Positions 52,377 through 64,000 of a DNA stretch of 64,000 nucleotides are shown one piece after another. Position 1 is the stretch's first letter, and each line of letters opens with the position of its first letter. The position numbers and the translations under genes were made by a program. This DNA is from Aerococcus viridans (GTDB taxonomy: Bacteria > Bacillota > Bacilli > Lactobacillales > Aerococcaceae), in the NCBI RefSeq assembly GCF_002083135.2, contig NZ_NBTM02000001.1, positions 372,001 to 436,000 on the forward strand, written 5' to 3'. Under the pieces are notes generated by a model that was given only the letters and a program-made list of their open reading frames with translations, was not told the DNA's origin and ran no database searches.

Positions 52377-52814
52377 TTATATGTTTAGATATGCTTTAAT
52401 GTTCTTTGTATAATGACGATTGATCACTAATTTTTCTAAATTCAGTAATTTAGCTTCCAATTTGTAATTCGGCAGTACCGAAACACTTTTTAGATAATCC
52501 ATATTTAAAAGTGTGTTTTTACTTATCCGCAAGAAACTAGTATTTAATAACCGTTGTTCAAAAAAATAGAGTTTCTCTTTACTTTCAAATACTAGTTGGT
52601 CTGTGTATAAGAATGTGAGGTTATCCACACTTTCTATATAGCAAACATCTTTCATATTGATAAAATGCGTCTCACCATGATACTTACCCGGTAAATCAAT
52701 ATTCTTCTCTTCTACTAGATTAATCAATTGCTGAAGTTTACGATCATATGTTTTATAAGTCACTTCTATCATCGTTTCTTCAATATTGGCATCTTCTTTC
52801 AGTAATAATTTCAT
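52377..52814 (-). CDS. LytTR-type DNA-binding regulator
   Basis: A 145-residue protein with a short N-terminal segment and a C-terminal LytTR DNA-binding domain (about 45-145; HFINMKDVCYIESVDNLTFLYT, FLRISKNTLLNMDYLKSV, LVINRHYTKNIKAYL). No receiver domain is present, as in stand-alone LytTR proteins paired with DUF3021 membrane partners. The pair probably autoregulates. No obvious direct-repeat operator was picked out by eye. Confidence 0.88.
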   Translation of the reverse strand: MKLLLKEDANIEETMIEVTYKTYDRKLQQLINLVEEKNIDLPGKYHGETHFINMKDVCYIESVDNLTFLYTDQLVFESKEKLYFFEQRLLNTSFLRISKNTLLNMDYLKSVSVLPNYKLEAKLLNLEKLVINRHYTKNIKAYLNI

Positions 52815-52965
52815 TCATACCCTTCTTTCAATTTGTTATAACCCATTTTATGTTTGCTAAATCTTAAAATCAACACAATCCTAGCGAAGTGCATTGAATC
52901 AAATCTCAAATGCAAAAAAAGGTATAAAAAAACACCAACGCATAAATCGTTGATGCTTCATTTGA

Positions 52966-53049
52966 TACCGGTGGCCGGGGTCGAACCGGCACGTCCGTAA
53001 GGACACAGGATTTTGAGTCCAGCGCGTCTGCCAATTCCGCCACACCGGC
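52966..53049 (-). tRNA. tRNA-Leu (CAA)
   Basis: Cloverleaf with long variable arm; anticodon CAA; no encoded CCA. Last of the post-5S tRNA run. Confidence 0.95.
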
Positions 53050-53089
53050 AAATCAATATAATATTTGCATGTCTTTCTAAAAGCGTGAA

Positions 53090-53160
<71 letters not shown>

Positions 53161-53172
53161 ATAAATAAAAAA

Positions 53173-53244
53173 CTGGGATAGCTGGATTCGAACCAACGCA
53201 TGACAGAGTCAAAGTCTGTTGCCTTACCGCTTGGCTATATCCCA
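53173..53244 (-). tRNA. tRNA-Gln (TTG)
   Basis: Acceptor TGGGATA/TATCCCA, anticodon TTG, discriminator G. Confidence 0.95.
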
Positions 53245-53253
53245 ATAAAAAAG

Positions 53254-53327
53254 GGCGAGTGATGGGAATCGAACCCACGAGTGTCGGTGCCACAAACCGA
53301 TGCGTTAACCACTTCGCCACACCCGCC
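53254..53327 (-). tRNA. tRNA-His (GTG)
   Basis: Anticodon GTG; extra G-1 can pair with C73, as expected for histidine tRNA. Confidence 0.95.
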
Positions 53328-53349
53328 AAAATAATAATATTAGTAAAAA

Positions 53350-53420
53350 CAGGGACAGTAGGAATCGAACCCACAATGACGGTTTTGGAGACCGTAGTTA
53401 TACCGTTTAACTATGTCCCT
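53350..53420 (-). tRNA. tRNA-Trp (CCA)
   Basis: Acceptor AGGGACA/TGTCCCT, anticodon CCA, discriminator G. Confidence 0.95.
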
Positions 53421-53454
53421 ATCCAAGTAATATCCCATAGTTTAAAAAGATAAA

Positions 53455-53535
53455 TGGAGGGAGAAGGATTTGAACCTTCGAACCCGAAGGAACGGATTTA
53501 CAGTCCGCTGCGTTTGGCCACTTCGCTATCCCTCC
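53455..53535 (-). tRNA. tRNA-Tyr (GTA)
   Basis: Long variable arm, anticodon GTA, discriminator A. Confidence 0.95.
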
Positions 53536-53538
53536 GTA

Positions 53539-53611
53539 TGGTCCGAGACAGATTTGAACTGCCGACACCTTGAGCTTCAATCAAGTGCTCTACCAACTGA
53601 GCTATCAGACC
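53539..53611 (-). tRNA. tRNA-Phe (GAA)
   Basis: Acceptor GGTCTGA/TCGGACC with one G-U, anticodon GAA. Only three bases separate it from tRNA-Tyr. Confidence 0.95.
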
Positions 53612-53634
53612 ATATTAATAATATTTTAAACTAA

Positions 53635-53707
53635 CGGTCCCGACGGGAATCGAACCCGCGATCTCCTCCGTGACAGGGAGGCGTGATAACCGCTACACTA
53701 CGGGACC
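53635..53707 (-). tRNA. tRNA-Asp (GTC)
   Basis: Acceptor GGTCCCG/CGGGACC, anticodon GTC, discriminator G. Confidence 0.95.
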
Positions 53708-53732
53708 AAATATTTGTAAAACAAAATTCTAA

Positions 53733-53805
53733 TGGAGAATGAGGGGCTCGAACCCCCGACATCCTGCTTGTAAGGCAGACGCTCTCCCAGCTGAGCTAAT
53801 TCTCC
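53733..53805 (-). tRNA. tRNA-Val (TAC)
   Basis: Acceptor GGAGAAT/ATTCTCC, anticodon TAC, discriminator A. Confidence 0.95.
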
Positions 53806-53813
53806 TAGAATAA

Positions 53814-53885
53814 TGACCCGTACGGGACTCGAACCCGTGTTACCGCCGTGAAAGGGCGGTGTCTTAACCGCTTGACCAACGGGCC
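53814..53885 (-). tRNA. tRNA-Glu (TTC)
   Basis: Acceptor GGCCCGT/ACGGGTC with one G-U, anticodon TTC. Confidence 0.95.
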
Positions 53886-53901
53886 ATAAAATATTTTTTT
53901 A

Positions 53902-53988
53902 CGGAGAGTAAGGGATTCGAACCCTCGAAACAGTTTCCTGTTTACACGATTTCCAATCGTGCTCCTTCGGCCTCTCGGACAACTCTCC
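53902..53988 (-). tRNA. tRNA-Ser (GGA)
   Basis: Long variable arm, anticodon GGA, discriminator G. Confidence 0.95.
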
Positions 53989-54008
53989 AAGGCAAGGAAC
54001 TCTACCAA

Positions 54009-54082
54009 CTCCGCAAGTAGGACTCGAACCTACGACATCTTGATTAACAGTCAAGCGCTACTACCAACTGAGCTATTGCGGA
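54009..54082 (-). tRNA. tRNA-Asn (GTT)
   Basis: Acceptor TCCGCAA/TTGCGGA, anticodon GTT, discriminator G. First tRNA after 5S. Confidence 0.95.
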
Positions 54083-54092
54083 ATAATAATAC

Positions 54093-54209
54093 TGCATGGC
54101 AACGTCCTAGTCTCACAGGGGGCAACCCCCAACTACATTCGGCGCTAAGAAGCTTAACTTCTGTGTTCGAGATGGGAACAGGTGTGTCCTTCTTGCCATC
54201 ATTACCACA
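54093..54209 (-). rRNA. rrf: 5S ribosomal RNA
   Basis: About 117 bases with the conserved CACACCTGTTCCCATCTCGA and AGTTAAGCTTCTTAGCGCCG segments. It follows 23S and precedes tRNA-Asn. Ends are set by similarity and may be off by a few bases. Confidence 0.93.
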
Positions 54210-54292
54210 CAATATTTATATGAGCTTTTGTTCGCTCAAAACTGAATCTGTAAGTCGTCTACCATTCCATCATACAATCTTATTATCCATTG

Positions 54293-57195
<2,903 letters not shown>

Positions 57196-57377
57196 TGGTT
57201 AAGTTGTATGATTCGCGAAAAGTAATTTGCTTACTTTTATTGGTTTTTTACTCTTGGTAAAATTGGAATTTCTTATATTAATTATCTCCTGGTAGAAAAT
57301 AATTAAATAAGAGGTTTATTACTTACAGTATTCAGTTTTCAAAGAACAAAATGGCAACCTCATTTTAATGGTTGCTA

Positions 57378-57450
57378 TGGAGAATAGCGGGATCGAACCG
57401 CTGACCTCCTGCGTGCAAAGCAGGCGCTCTCCCAGCTGAGCTAATCCCCC
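57378..57450 (-). tRNA. tRNA-Ala (TGC)
   Basis: In the 16S-23S spacer. Anticodon TGC; the acceptor GGGGGAT/ATTCTCC contains two G-U pairs. Confidence 0.95.
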
Positions 57451-57496
57451 ATGGCTGGATATATTTATATATGTATTACTTATTCCATTTCTGGAA

Positions 57497-57570
57497 TGGG
57501 CCTGAATGGACTCGAACCATCGACCTCCCGCTTATCAGGCGGACGCTCTAACCAGCTGAGCTACAGGCCC
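57497..57570 (-). tRNA. tRNA-Ile (GAT)
   Basis: In the 16S-23S spacer. Acceptor GGGCCTG/CAGGCCC, anticodon GAT. Confidence 0.95.
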
Positions 57571-57658
57571 GATTGGCTTCCATCACTATAAAAATATAGT
57601 ATAGACCTCTCAAAACTAAACAAAGAAGAGTTGCACCTATTGTGTATTCCGTTATATT

Positions 57659-59214
<1,556 letters not shown>

Positions 59215-59376
59215 GATTTTCATGAGCTTGATTGCTCATTAAAGTTTGCTGACTTATTTATAGTAGTTCTCACTACTTTTGATTGTTGGAATCAAATGAT
59301 TCCATACACAATTTTTGGTTTGTCTTCTTTGTTCAGTTTTCAAAGGTCTATTTGGTTGCCTTGCAGCAACTCATAT

Positions 59377-59597
59377 ATCATATCACCTTCATTCAAGGAC
59401 TGTCAAGCAAAACTTTTAAAAAGTTTTCATTAACATTTGCTGCCCGCTGTTTTTCAATGAAGCGACTTAAATATCTTAACTTACAAACTAACTTCTTGTC
59501 AACAAGTAATTTAAGAAATATTTTTGCTTGTTTTGAGAACTAAAATAGCGCTCTCGACAACTACTTAACAATACCATGATATAAATCAGAATGTCAA
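59377..59597 (-). promoter_or_regulatory. Three tandem rRNA promoters
   Basis: Minus strand, each with a perfect TTGACA and an 18-bp spacer. P1: -35 at 59597-59592, -10 TATTGT 59573-59568. P2: -35 at 59502-59497, -10 TAAGAT 59478-59473. P3: -35 at 59406-59401, -10 TATGAT 59382-59377. The -35 boxes are 95 and 96 bp apart. The remaining spacer to 16S (59215-59376) is leader sequence with no gene. Confidence 0.75.
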
Positions 59598-59732
59598 TAA
59601 GTATTTTTCAAAAATATTTGACTGAAATGTTCCGCTTAGAACTATTTCCGTAACAAGAATTATAGCAAGTATTCCATTTCTACACAAGCGTAATTTGAAT
59701 AAAAAATCAAAAAATTGTTTATTCAAATATTA

Positions 59733-59767
59733 AAAGAACGCAAACCCTTGATATATTTGCGTTCTTT
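59733..59767 (-). terminator. Intrinsic terminator after the aldo/keto reductase
   Basis: A 12-bp perfect stem (59733-59744 with 59756-59767) with a T-rich minus-strand tail. It insulates the rRNA promoters from upstream transcription. Confidence 0.88.
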
Positions 59768-59784
59768 CAACATCACTATGCTAC

Positions 59785-60729
59785 TTACGGCAGTCTATTG
59801 CCTGCACTCTGATAGATTTCATACCATTCTTGACGGGTAAATTGAATCTCGCTCGCCTTGGCATAATTTAAAATCCGATCGATATTGGTAGTTCCTAAGA
59901 CAACTTGGGTGTTTCCCGGAATGCGCAGCAACCATGCGATAGCTGCAGCTTCATTATCTAGACCATAACGACCTCCGATTTCGCTTAACTTGTCATTCAG
60001 GTCTTCATAAGAAGGATCGCTGAATAGTACCCCGTTTTCTCCTTGAATCGGTGACCACGCTTGGATAGCCATATCATGTAGTCGTGCATAATCGATTAAT
60101 TCACCGCCACGATTTACGCCTTCATCAGCTTTGGTATTCACGCTGAATCCATAATCTAATGCTAGAGTATGCGCCGGTGATAATTGAATCTGGTTAGCGA
60201 CTAAATCTTGTTTGACATACTTCTTCAATAGGTCAACTTGAATTGGCGTATGGTTACTTACACCGAAATGTCGAACTTTACCGCTCGTTTCCAATATATC
60301 GAAGGCTTCTGCGATTTCTTCTGGTTCCCACAAGGCATCGTTACGATGTAATAGTAGAATGTCTAGATAATCTGTTTGTAGTCTTTCTAAAGATTCATCT
60401 ACCGATTGTAAGATATGCTCTTTTGATAAGTCGAAGAAGTTTTGTTCGTTATTGTTATAGGTTCCTGGTAGGTAAATACCTACTTTAGACTGCAGGATGA
60501 TATTTTCTCTTGGGATGTTTAAGCCGGCAAAGGCTTGGCCGAATAATTTTTCCGCCCCACCTCTTTCTCTTGCGTAAATATCTGCATGGTCGAAGAAAGT
60601 TAATCCTGCGTCATAGGATTGTTGGATTAGGTCTTGTACTTCTTCTACTGATTTACCTTCAATCCGCATACAACCTACTGCTAGATTGGGTGCTGTTAAA
60701 CCATTTTGCCCTAATGAGATATGTTTCAT
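59785..60729 (-). CDS. Aldo/keto reductase
   Basis: A 314-residue NADPH-dependent reductase with the (beta/alpha)8 fold. Catalytic residues are visible: D48-Y52 in FDHADIYARE, the lysine in ILQSKVGI and the histidine in LLLHRNDA. The NADPH-binding GTTNIDRILNYA lies near the C-terminus. It resembles the YdhF/YcsN group. Substrates of this group are mostly unknown carbonyls. It is monocistronic, with a GGAGGC-type ribosome site and a palindrome in its leader. Confidence 0.9.
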   Translation of the reverse strand: MKHISLGQNGLTAPNLAVGCMRIEGKSVEEVQDLIQQSYDAGLTFFDHADIYARERGGAEKLFGQAFAGLNIPRENIILQSKVGIYLPGTYNNNEQNFFDLSKEHILQSVDESLERLQTDYLDILLLHRNDALWEPEEIAEAFDILETSGKVRHFGVSNHTPIQVDLLKKYVKQDLVANQIQLSPAHTLALDYGFSVNTKADEGVNRGGELIDYARLHDMAIQAWSPIQGENGVLFSDPSYEDLNDKLSEIGGRYGLDNEAAAIAWLLRIPGNTQVVLGTTNIDRILNYAKASEIQFTRQEWYEIYQSAGNRLP

Positions 60730-60751
60730 GTATATGCCTCCGTTTCAATAT

Positions 60752-60767
60752 AAGAAAACGTTTTCTT
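60752..60767. promoter_or_regulatory. Perfect 16-bp palindrome, cre/LacI-operator-like
   Basis: AAGAAAACGTTTTCTT lies 22 bases upstream of the aldo/keto reductase start, just downstream of a TATAAT-like element (60779-60784). Its centre AAACGTTT fits catabolite-responsive elements and LacI-family operators. Confidence 0.6.
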
Positions 60768-60846
60768 GTCACTGGTGAAATTATACTTGTTTTTTGGTCA
60801 AGTGGAAATAAAAGCGTCTGGTCCATTGAAATATCTGGTCACATAC

Positions 60847-61659
60847 TTAAATGGTGTCTGTTCGGATGAATTTTGTTTGTCGGTAAGATATGTAGAGCAT
60901 GATAATCGTTCCACCCCATAAGATGGGGATCATCACATTGACACTTGTGGTATAAAAGCCGACAATAATGGCGATAATTGCAGGTAATCCCATGGCGGTT
61001 GCGACCATGCCTAAACAGTATTGGAAGGAGAATAGGTCATGGAATTTGTGTTTTTGTAAAATGTTCAGCCGCGAAACAATAATCATTAAGCCCCCTAAAC
61101 CAAGAATAAAGATGGTCAACTGACGGGTCATGACGAGGATTTGCTTACTTTGGGTATTCACTTCCGTTTGGTAGCTGACCCGTAAACTTTCGATAAAAGT
61201 CGCATTATCAGCCATATGGTCATTCAAGTCTAATGGTAGATTAGCTGTATAACGCGTATTTTGGTCTGTTTGATAAACAAATTGGTCTGGCAGGATCAAG
61301 AGTAACTTGTCAGACCCCTTTAAGTAGCCATCTAAATTATCAGCACTGGGGAAAATGACTACTTGTAACTCGTCACCGTCAATAATGATATCCGCCTGGT
61401 CTGATTGAAAGGCGCCATTGTCATAGTTAAAATTCGATAATTCGCTGACTGTTTCTTCTGGTATAACGGTCTGTAATTCTTCAAAAGCATTATTAACTGT
61501 CCCATCTTCAACGGGCTCGAAACTGCTGGCAAAGGGCCAGGTCATGATAATCGACCAGCCAACCATTACAAGAATTGATTTCCACCAGGTCATTAGGTGC
61601 CGGTGGTAGAAGATATTAGCTGGGCTGAACATGTCTTTCATATAGTGTATTGGAAACAT
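60847..61659 (-). CDS. DUF1189-family membrane protein
   Basis: A 270-residue protein. One membrane helix (about 25-44), an extracytoplasmic acidic domain of about 120 residues and three or four C-terminal helices (about 175-262) follow a short N-terminal region (YMKDMFSPANIFYHRHL) typical of DUF1189. The family is widespread in Bacillota and uncharacterised. It ends about 120 bases upstream of the aldo/keto reductase gene on the same strand, without an obvious terminator between them. Confidence 0.72.
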   Translation of the reverse strand: MFPIHYMKDMFSPANIFYHRHLMTWWKSILVMVGWSIIMTWPFASSFEPVEDGTVNNAFEELQTVIPEETVSELSNFNYDNGAFQSDQADIIIDGDELQVVIFPSADNLDGYLKGSDKLLLILPDQFVYQTDQNTRYTANLPLDLNDHMADNATFIESLRVSYQTEVNTQSKQILVMTRQLTIFILGLGGLMIIVSRLNILQKHKFHDLFSFQYCLGMVATAMGLPAIIAIIVGFYTTSVNVMIPILWGGTIIMLYISYRQTKFIRTDTI

Positions 61660-61828
61660 TTAAACGAATCGCTCCTTTTTAGTGGTGACTCTATTATAAC
61701 TGAACTTGACTTGAATCAGGCAAGCTTTTACCTTGTCGTGTAGTGGCGGGTTTTGTGCTAAAATGAAAGTATTCTAATGTACAGGAATTTCATTTCAGGA
61801 ATTCATTTAAAGAAGGAAGGCACAGTAT

Positions 61829-62638
61829 ATGAAACAAATAGATAAAAAAATTGCTATCATCGGCTTAGGCAATATGGGAACAGCAATTTTAAACGGCTTG
61901 GTAAAATCGGGCGAGATTGACAACCAACTGATTACTGGTTCACGCGCTAACCCTGAAAAAGCTGAAGCGGACTCAGCTAAGTATGGTTTCGCCATTTTGA
62001 CAGATAATAAGGAGACGACTAAGGGCGCGGACGTGGTTATCCTTGCGGTAAAACCTTATTTAATCAAGGACGTGGTGGATGAAATCAAGCCGACACTTAC
62101 TGCGGAGACGATTGTGATTTCGGTTGCGACGGGCTACAGTTTGACGGATGCGGCTGAACAGTTAGGTGATTCTGCCAAATTTGCCCGGGTGATGCCTAAT
62201 ATTCCAGCGCAAGTTGGGGAAGGGATTTCTGGTGTTGTCTATAATGAAAACTTATCGGCATCGGATAAGGAATTAATTATGCAAATCCTTCATACTTTCG
62301 GGTCAGCGGAACAGTTGACTGAGAACCAGTTGGACGCCTTCACAGGGATTGCGGGTTCGAGTCCAGCGATTATCTTCATGATTATTGAAGCGATGGCGGA
62401 TGCCGGTGTAGCAAAAGGACTTACCCGACCACAAGCGCTAGCCTTTGCAAAACAAGCGGTTAAGGGGTCAGCTCAGTTGGCAATTGAATCGGACCTGCAC
62501 CCTGGCGCTTTGAAGGACGCGGTTTGTACCCCAGGTGGCACAACCATTGAAGAGGTCCGCACAGCTGAGTCAATAAACCTGCGCGGCACAATTATTGAAA
62601 CGATAATTGCGGGTATTGAAAAGTCGGAAAGTTTATGA
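61829..62638 (+). CDS. proC: Pyrroline-5-carboxylate reductase
   Basis: A 269-residue NAD(P)H-dependent enzyme that makes L-proline from pyrroline-5-carboxylate. The Rossmann motif IIGLGNMGTAI is near the start, VILAVKP follows, RVMPNIPAQVGEGISG lies in the centre, and the C-terminal dimer domain has GIAGSSPA and the hallmark PGGTTIEEV. Ribosome site AGAAGGAAGG. No proA/proB is adjacent. The next gene on this strand is about 115 bases downstream. Confidence 0.95.
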   Translation: MKQIDKKIAIIGLGNMGTAILNGLVKSGEIDNQLITGSRANPEKAEADSAKYGFAILTDNKETTKGADVVILAVKPYLIKDVVDEIKPTLTAETIVISVATGYSLTDAAEQLGDSAKFARVMPNIPAQVGEGISGVVYNENLSASDKELIMQILHTFGSAEQLTENQLDAFTGIAGSSPAIIFMIIEAMADAGVAKGLTRPQALAFAKQAVKGSAQLAIESDLHPGALKDAVCTPGGTTIEEVRTAESINLRGTIIETIIAGIEKSESL

Positions 62639-62752
62639 TTTCTGTAAATTGCTGAAAACTTGCTGTTATTGCTAGCTTTCACGACCATTGCCTAGTAATA
62701 TGGATAGTTGAAGAGATACTACAAAATGATGAAGAACATTAAAAAGGATTGA

Positions 62753-63850
62753 ATGAAAATGAAACTTGGTGCCAGGATGTTTAAGACGGGTCTTGGGGTA
62801 ATGCTCAGTATTTTAATTGCTGACTGGTTACCCTTTGTTGAGCCTGTCATCCCTGCCTTTACTGCGGTCATCGGTTTACAACAAACTGTAAGAGGATCGA
62901 TTGATACCTTCTTTAACCGTGTTATGGCGGCGATACTTGGGGGTATCGTTGCTGTAGTTATGGTGCACTTTTTCGGTAATTCCCCTATTATTATTGGGGT
63001 GACCGTGACGATTTTTATCGGGATTTTGCGGGCTTTAAATATGGCCAACGTTATCACCTTAGCAACCATTACCCTTGTGGTGATTATGCTGCACGACCAA
63101 GATATGATTATCACCTCTGCCATCGCGCGTGTGGTTGAGTCATTACTTGGAGTTACCGTTTCCCTATTAGTGAACGTCTTTGTTTTACCACCTAAATACG
63201 ACGCCATTCTTTACGAAGAAGTCAATAAAACCTCTAGTGAAATCTTAGTGCGTTTAAGAGCCATCCTTCGCAAAAACGGCGAATACTCTACCCTAACCTC
63301 TGATATCGCCTGGGCAGAAAATCGTATCGCACAAAGTCACAGCCTATACGCACTCTTAAAAGATGAGAATGTCTGGTCTAAACAAAAACTACCCATGTTA
63401 AAACGAAAACTCGTTGTTTTCCGGGCTTTAATCGTGTCACTAGAACAAGCATTGGCCTTATTATCCGTCTTACATACCCATACCAATGTCATGTTCCAAT
63501 TACCAGAAGAACTACGGATCCAAATCCGCGAACGGATTGAAACCCTATGTTCAGCCCATGAACAAATCTTCTTGAAATTTGACGGTCGAATCTCACCATT
63601 AGAAGTGAATTTCTTTCAACCAACCCAAGGGTACCGGCAAGACTTAATGGACTCTATCTTCGAATACGCAGCCATTAAACAAACTGCTACCCAAGAAGAA
63701 TTTGAGCGTTCAAACGCTTTAATGTTAATCACCGGCCAATTGGTGTCTTACGAAGAATCATTAATTAAACTAAACACCTTGATTCGTTCATATAGAATCC
63801 ACCACGACGAAGATGAATACCAAGCAGACTCACTAGAAGGCATCGAATAA
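62753..63850 (+). CDS. Aromatic acid exporter family (FUSC/DUF939-type) membrane protein
   Basis: A 365-residue protein. About five to six hydrophobic helices occupy the first 145 residues (RMFKTGLGVMLSILIADW, FTAVIGLQQTVRGS, NVITLATITLVVIM, VVESLLGVTVSLLVNVFVLPP). A long helical cytoplasmic domain follows to the end. This layout matches aromatic-acid-exporter-type proteins of Bacillota. Substrate is unknown. Start MKMKLGARM follows AAAGGA. A terminator follows. Confidence 0.82.
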   Translation: MKMKLGARMFKTGLGVMLSILIADWLPFVEPVIPAFTAVIGLQQTVRGSIDTFFNRVMAAILGGIVAVVMVHFFGNSPIIIGVTVTIFIGILRALNMANVITLATITLVVIMLHDQDMIITSAIARVVESLLGVTVSLLVNVFVLPPKYDAILYEEVNKTSSEILVRLRAILRKNGEYSTLTSDIAWAENRIAQSHSLYALLKDENVWSKQKLPMLKRKLVVFRALIVSLEQALALLSVLHTHTNVMFQLPEELRIQIRERIETLCSAHEQIFLKFDGRISPLEVNFFQPTQGYRQDLMDSIFEYAAIKQTATQEEFERSNALMLITGQLVSYEESLIKLNTLIRSYRIHHDEDEYQADSLEGIE

Positions 63851-63887
63851 CTCGTATGTCAAAAAAACATAGTATACGCCATTTCAA

Positions 63888-63927
63888 AAGGAGAGGTCGA
63901 GACAATAGTCTCAACCCCTCCTTTTTT
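63888..63927 (+). terminator. Intrinsic terminator after the exporter-type gene
   Basis: AAAGGAG plus GGT.GAGAC pairs with GTCTC.ACCCCTCCTTT around a 4-base loop, then a T run. Nothing further is recognised to the window end. Confidence 0.88.
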
Positions 63928-64000
63928 GAATATGCAGTTAATTTCGTTGTCATAATATCTTTTTGAGCAATAGTTATTCGGTAGAACAACTTAATGATGC

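Overview
The window comes from a low-GC Gram-positive (Bacillota) chromosome of the order Lactobacillales. Evidence: gene order shared with Bacillus and lactic acid bacteria (ytpR-sftA site-murC, ccrZ-trmB, hit/ecsAB, prsA, yhaMNO-yheA), two T-box leaders, Met-Ala-Ala-Cys type lipoprotein signals, and an rRNA operon followed by the typical 12-tRNA run. The 16S sequence looks to me like Aerococcus or a close relative; this is recall, not a computed match. No CRISPR array, prophage or recognisable defence island is present.

Layout. 1-15300 is mostly minus-strand housekeeping: a partial uracil-DNA-glycosylase-like gene, pepF, a nucleoid-associated protein, galU, corA, murC, ytpR, trmB, ccrZ and ecsAB. 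A plus-strand alkaline phosphatase and a small YtxH-like gene interrupt it. 15500-17600 (plus) holds hit, a YtxH-like gene and prsA. 17600-20200 is a decayed stretch with two gene remnants flanking a 5'-nucleotidase. An intact ISL3-family insertion sequence (20355-22164, 8-bp target duplication) follows; it split the terminator of yhaM. 22200-33400 (minus) holds yhaM, yhaN, yhaO, yheA, a class A penicillin-binding protein, a DUF4153 membrane protein and trmL. 33600-35900 (plus) holds a YkvI-type membrane protein and alanine dehydrogenase.

36280-49290 is a sulfur/methionine neighbourhood. A methionine-type T-box (41474-41740) precedes an FMN reductase, a GNAT acetyltransferase and a complete polar amino-acid ABC importer with two lipoproteins, laid out like the Bacillus cystine importer operon (tcyJKLMN). 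A second T-box with the same apparent AUG specifier precedes metQ. The metN-metI pair between them is broken. An L,D-transpeptidase, a GH1 glycosidase remnant, a histidine phosphatase and DAHP synthase lie in between. A luciferase-like flavin oxidoreductase is next to metQ.

49400-52800 holds the flavin oxidoreductase, a split chromate-transporter pair and a LytTR/DUF3021 regulator pair. 52966-59214 is one minus-strand rRNA operon (16S, tRNA-Ile, tRNA-Ala, 23S, 5S, then 12 tRNAs) driven by three promoter-like sites spaced about 95 bp apart. The window closes with an aldo/keto reductase, a DUF1189 protein, proC and an aromatic-acid-exporter-type protein.

Most notable: an IS carrying a long non-coding structured tail inserted in a terminator; a headless SftA-like gene between ytpR and murC; a promoter plus short terminator in front of ytpR; decay of metNI beside T-box-controlled importers; and dispersed intergenic repeats at 2.6, 12.2 and 32.7 kb.
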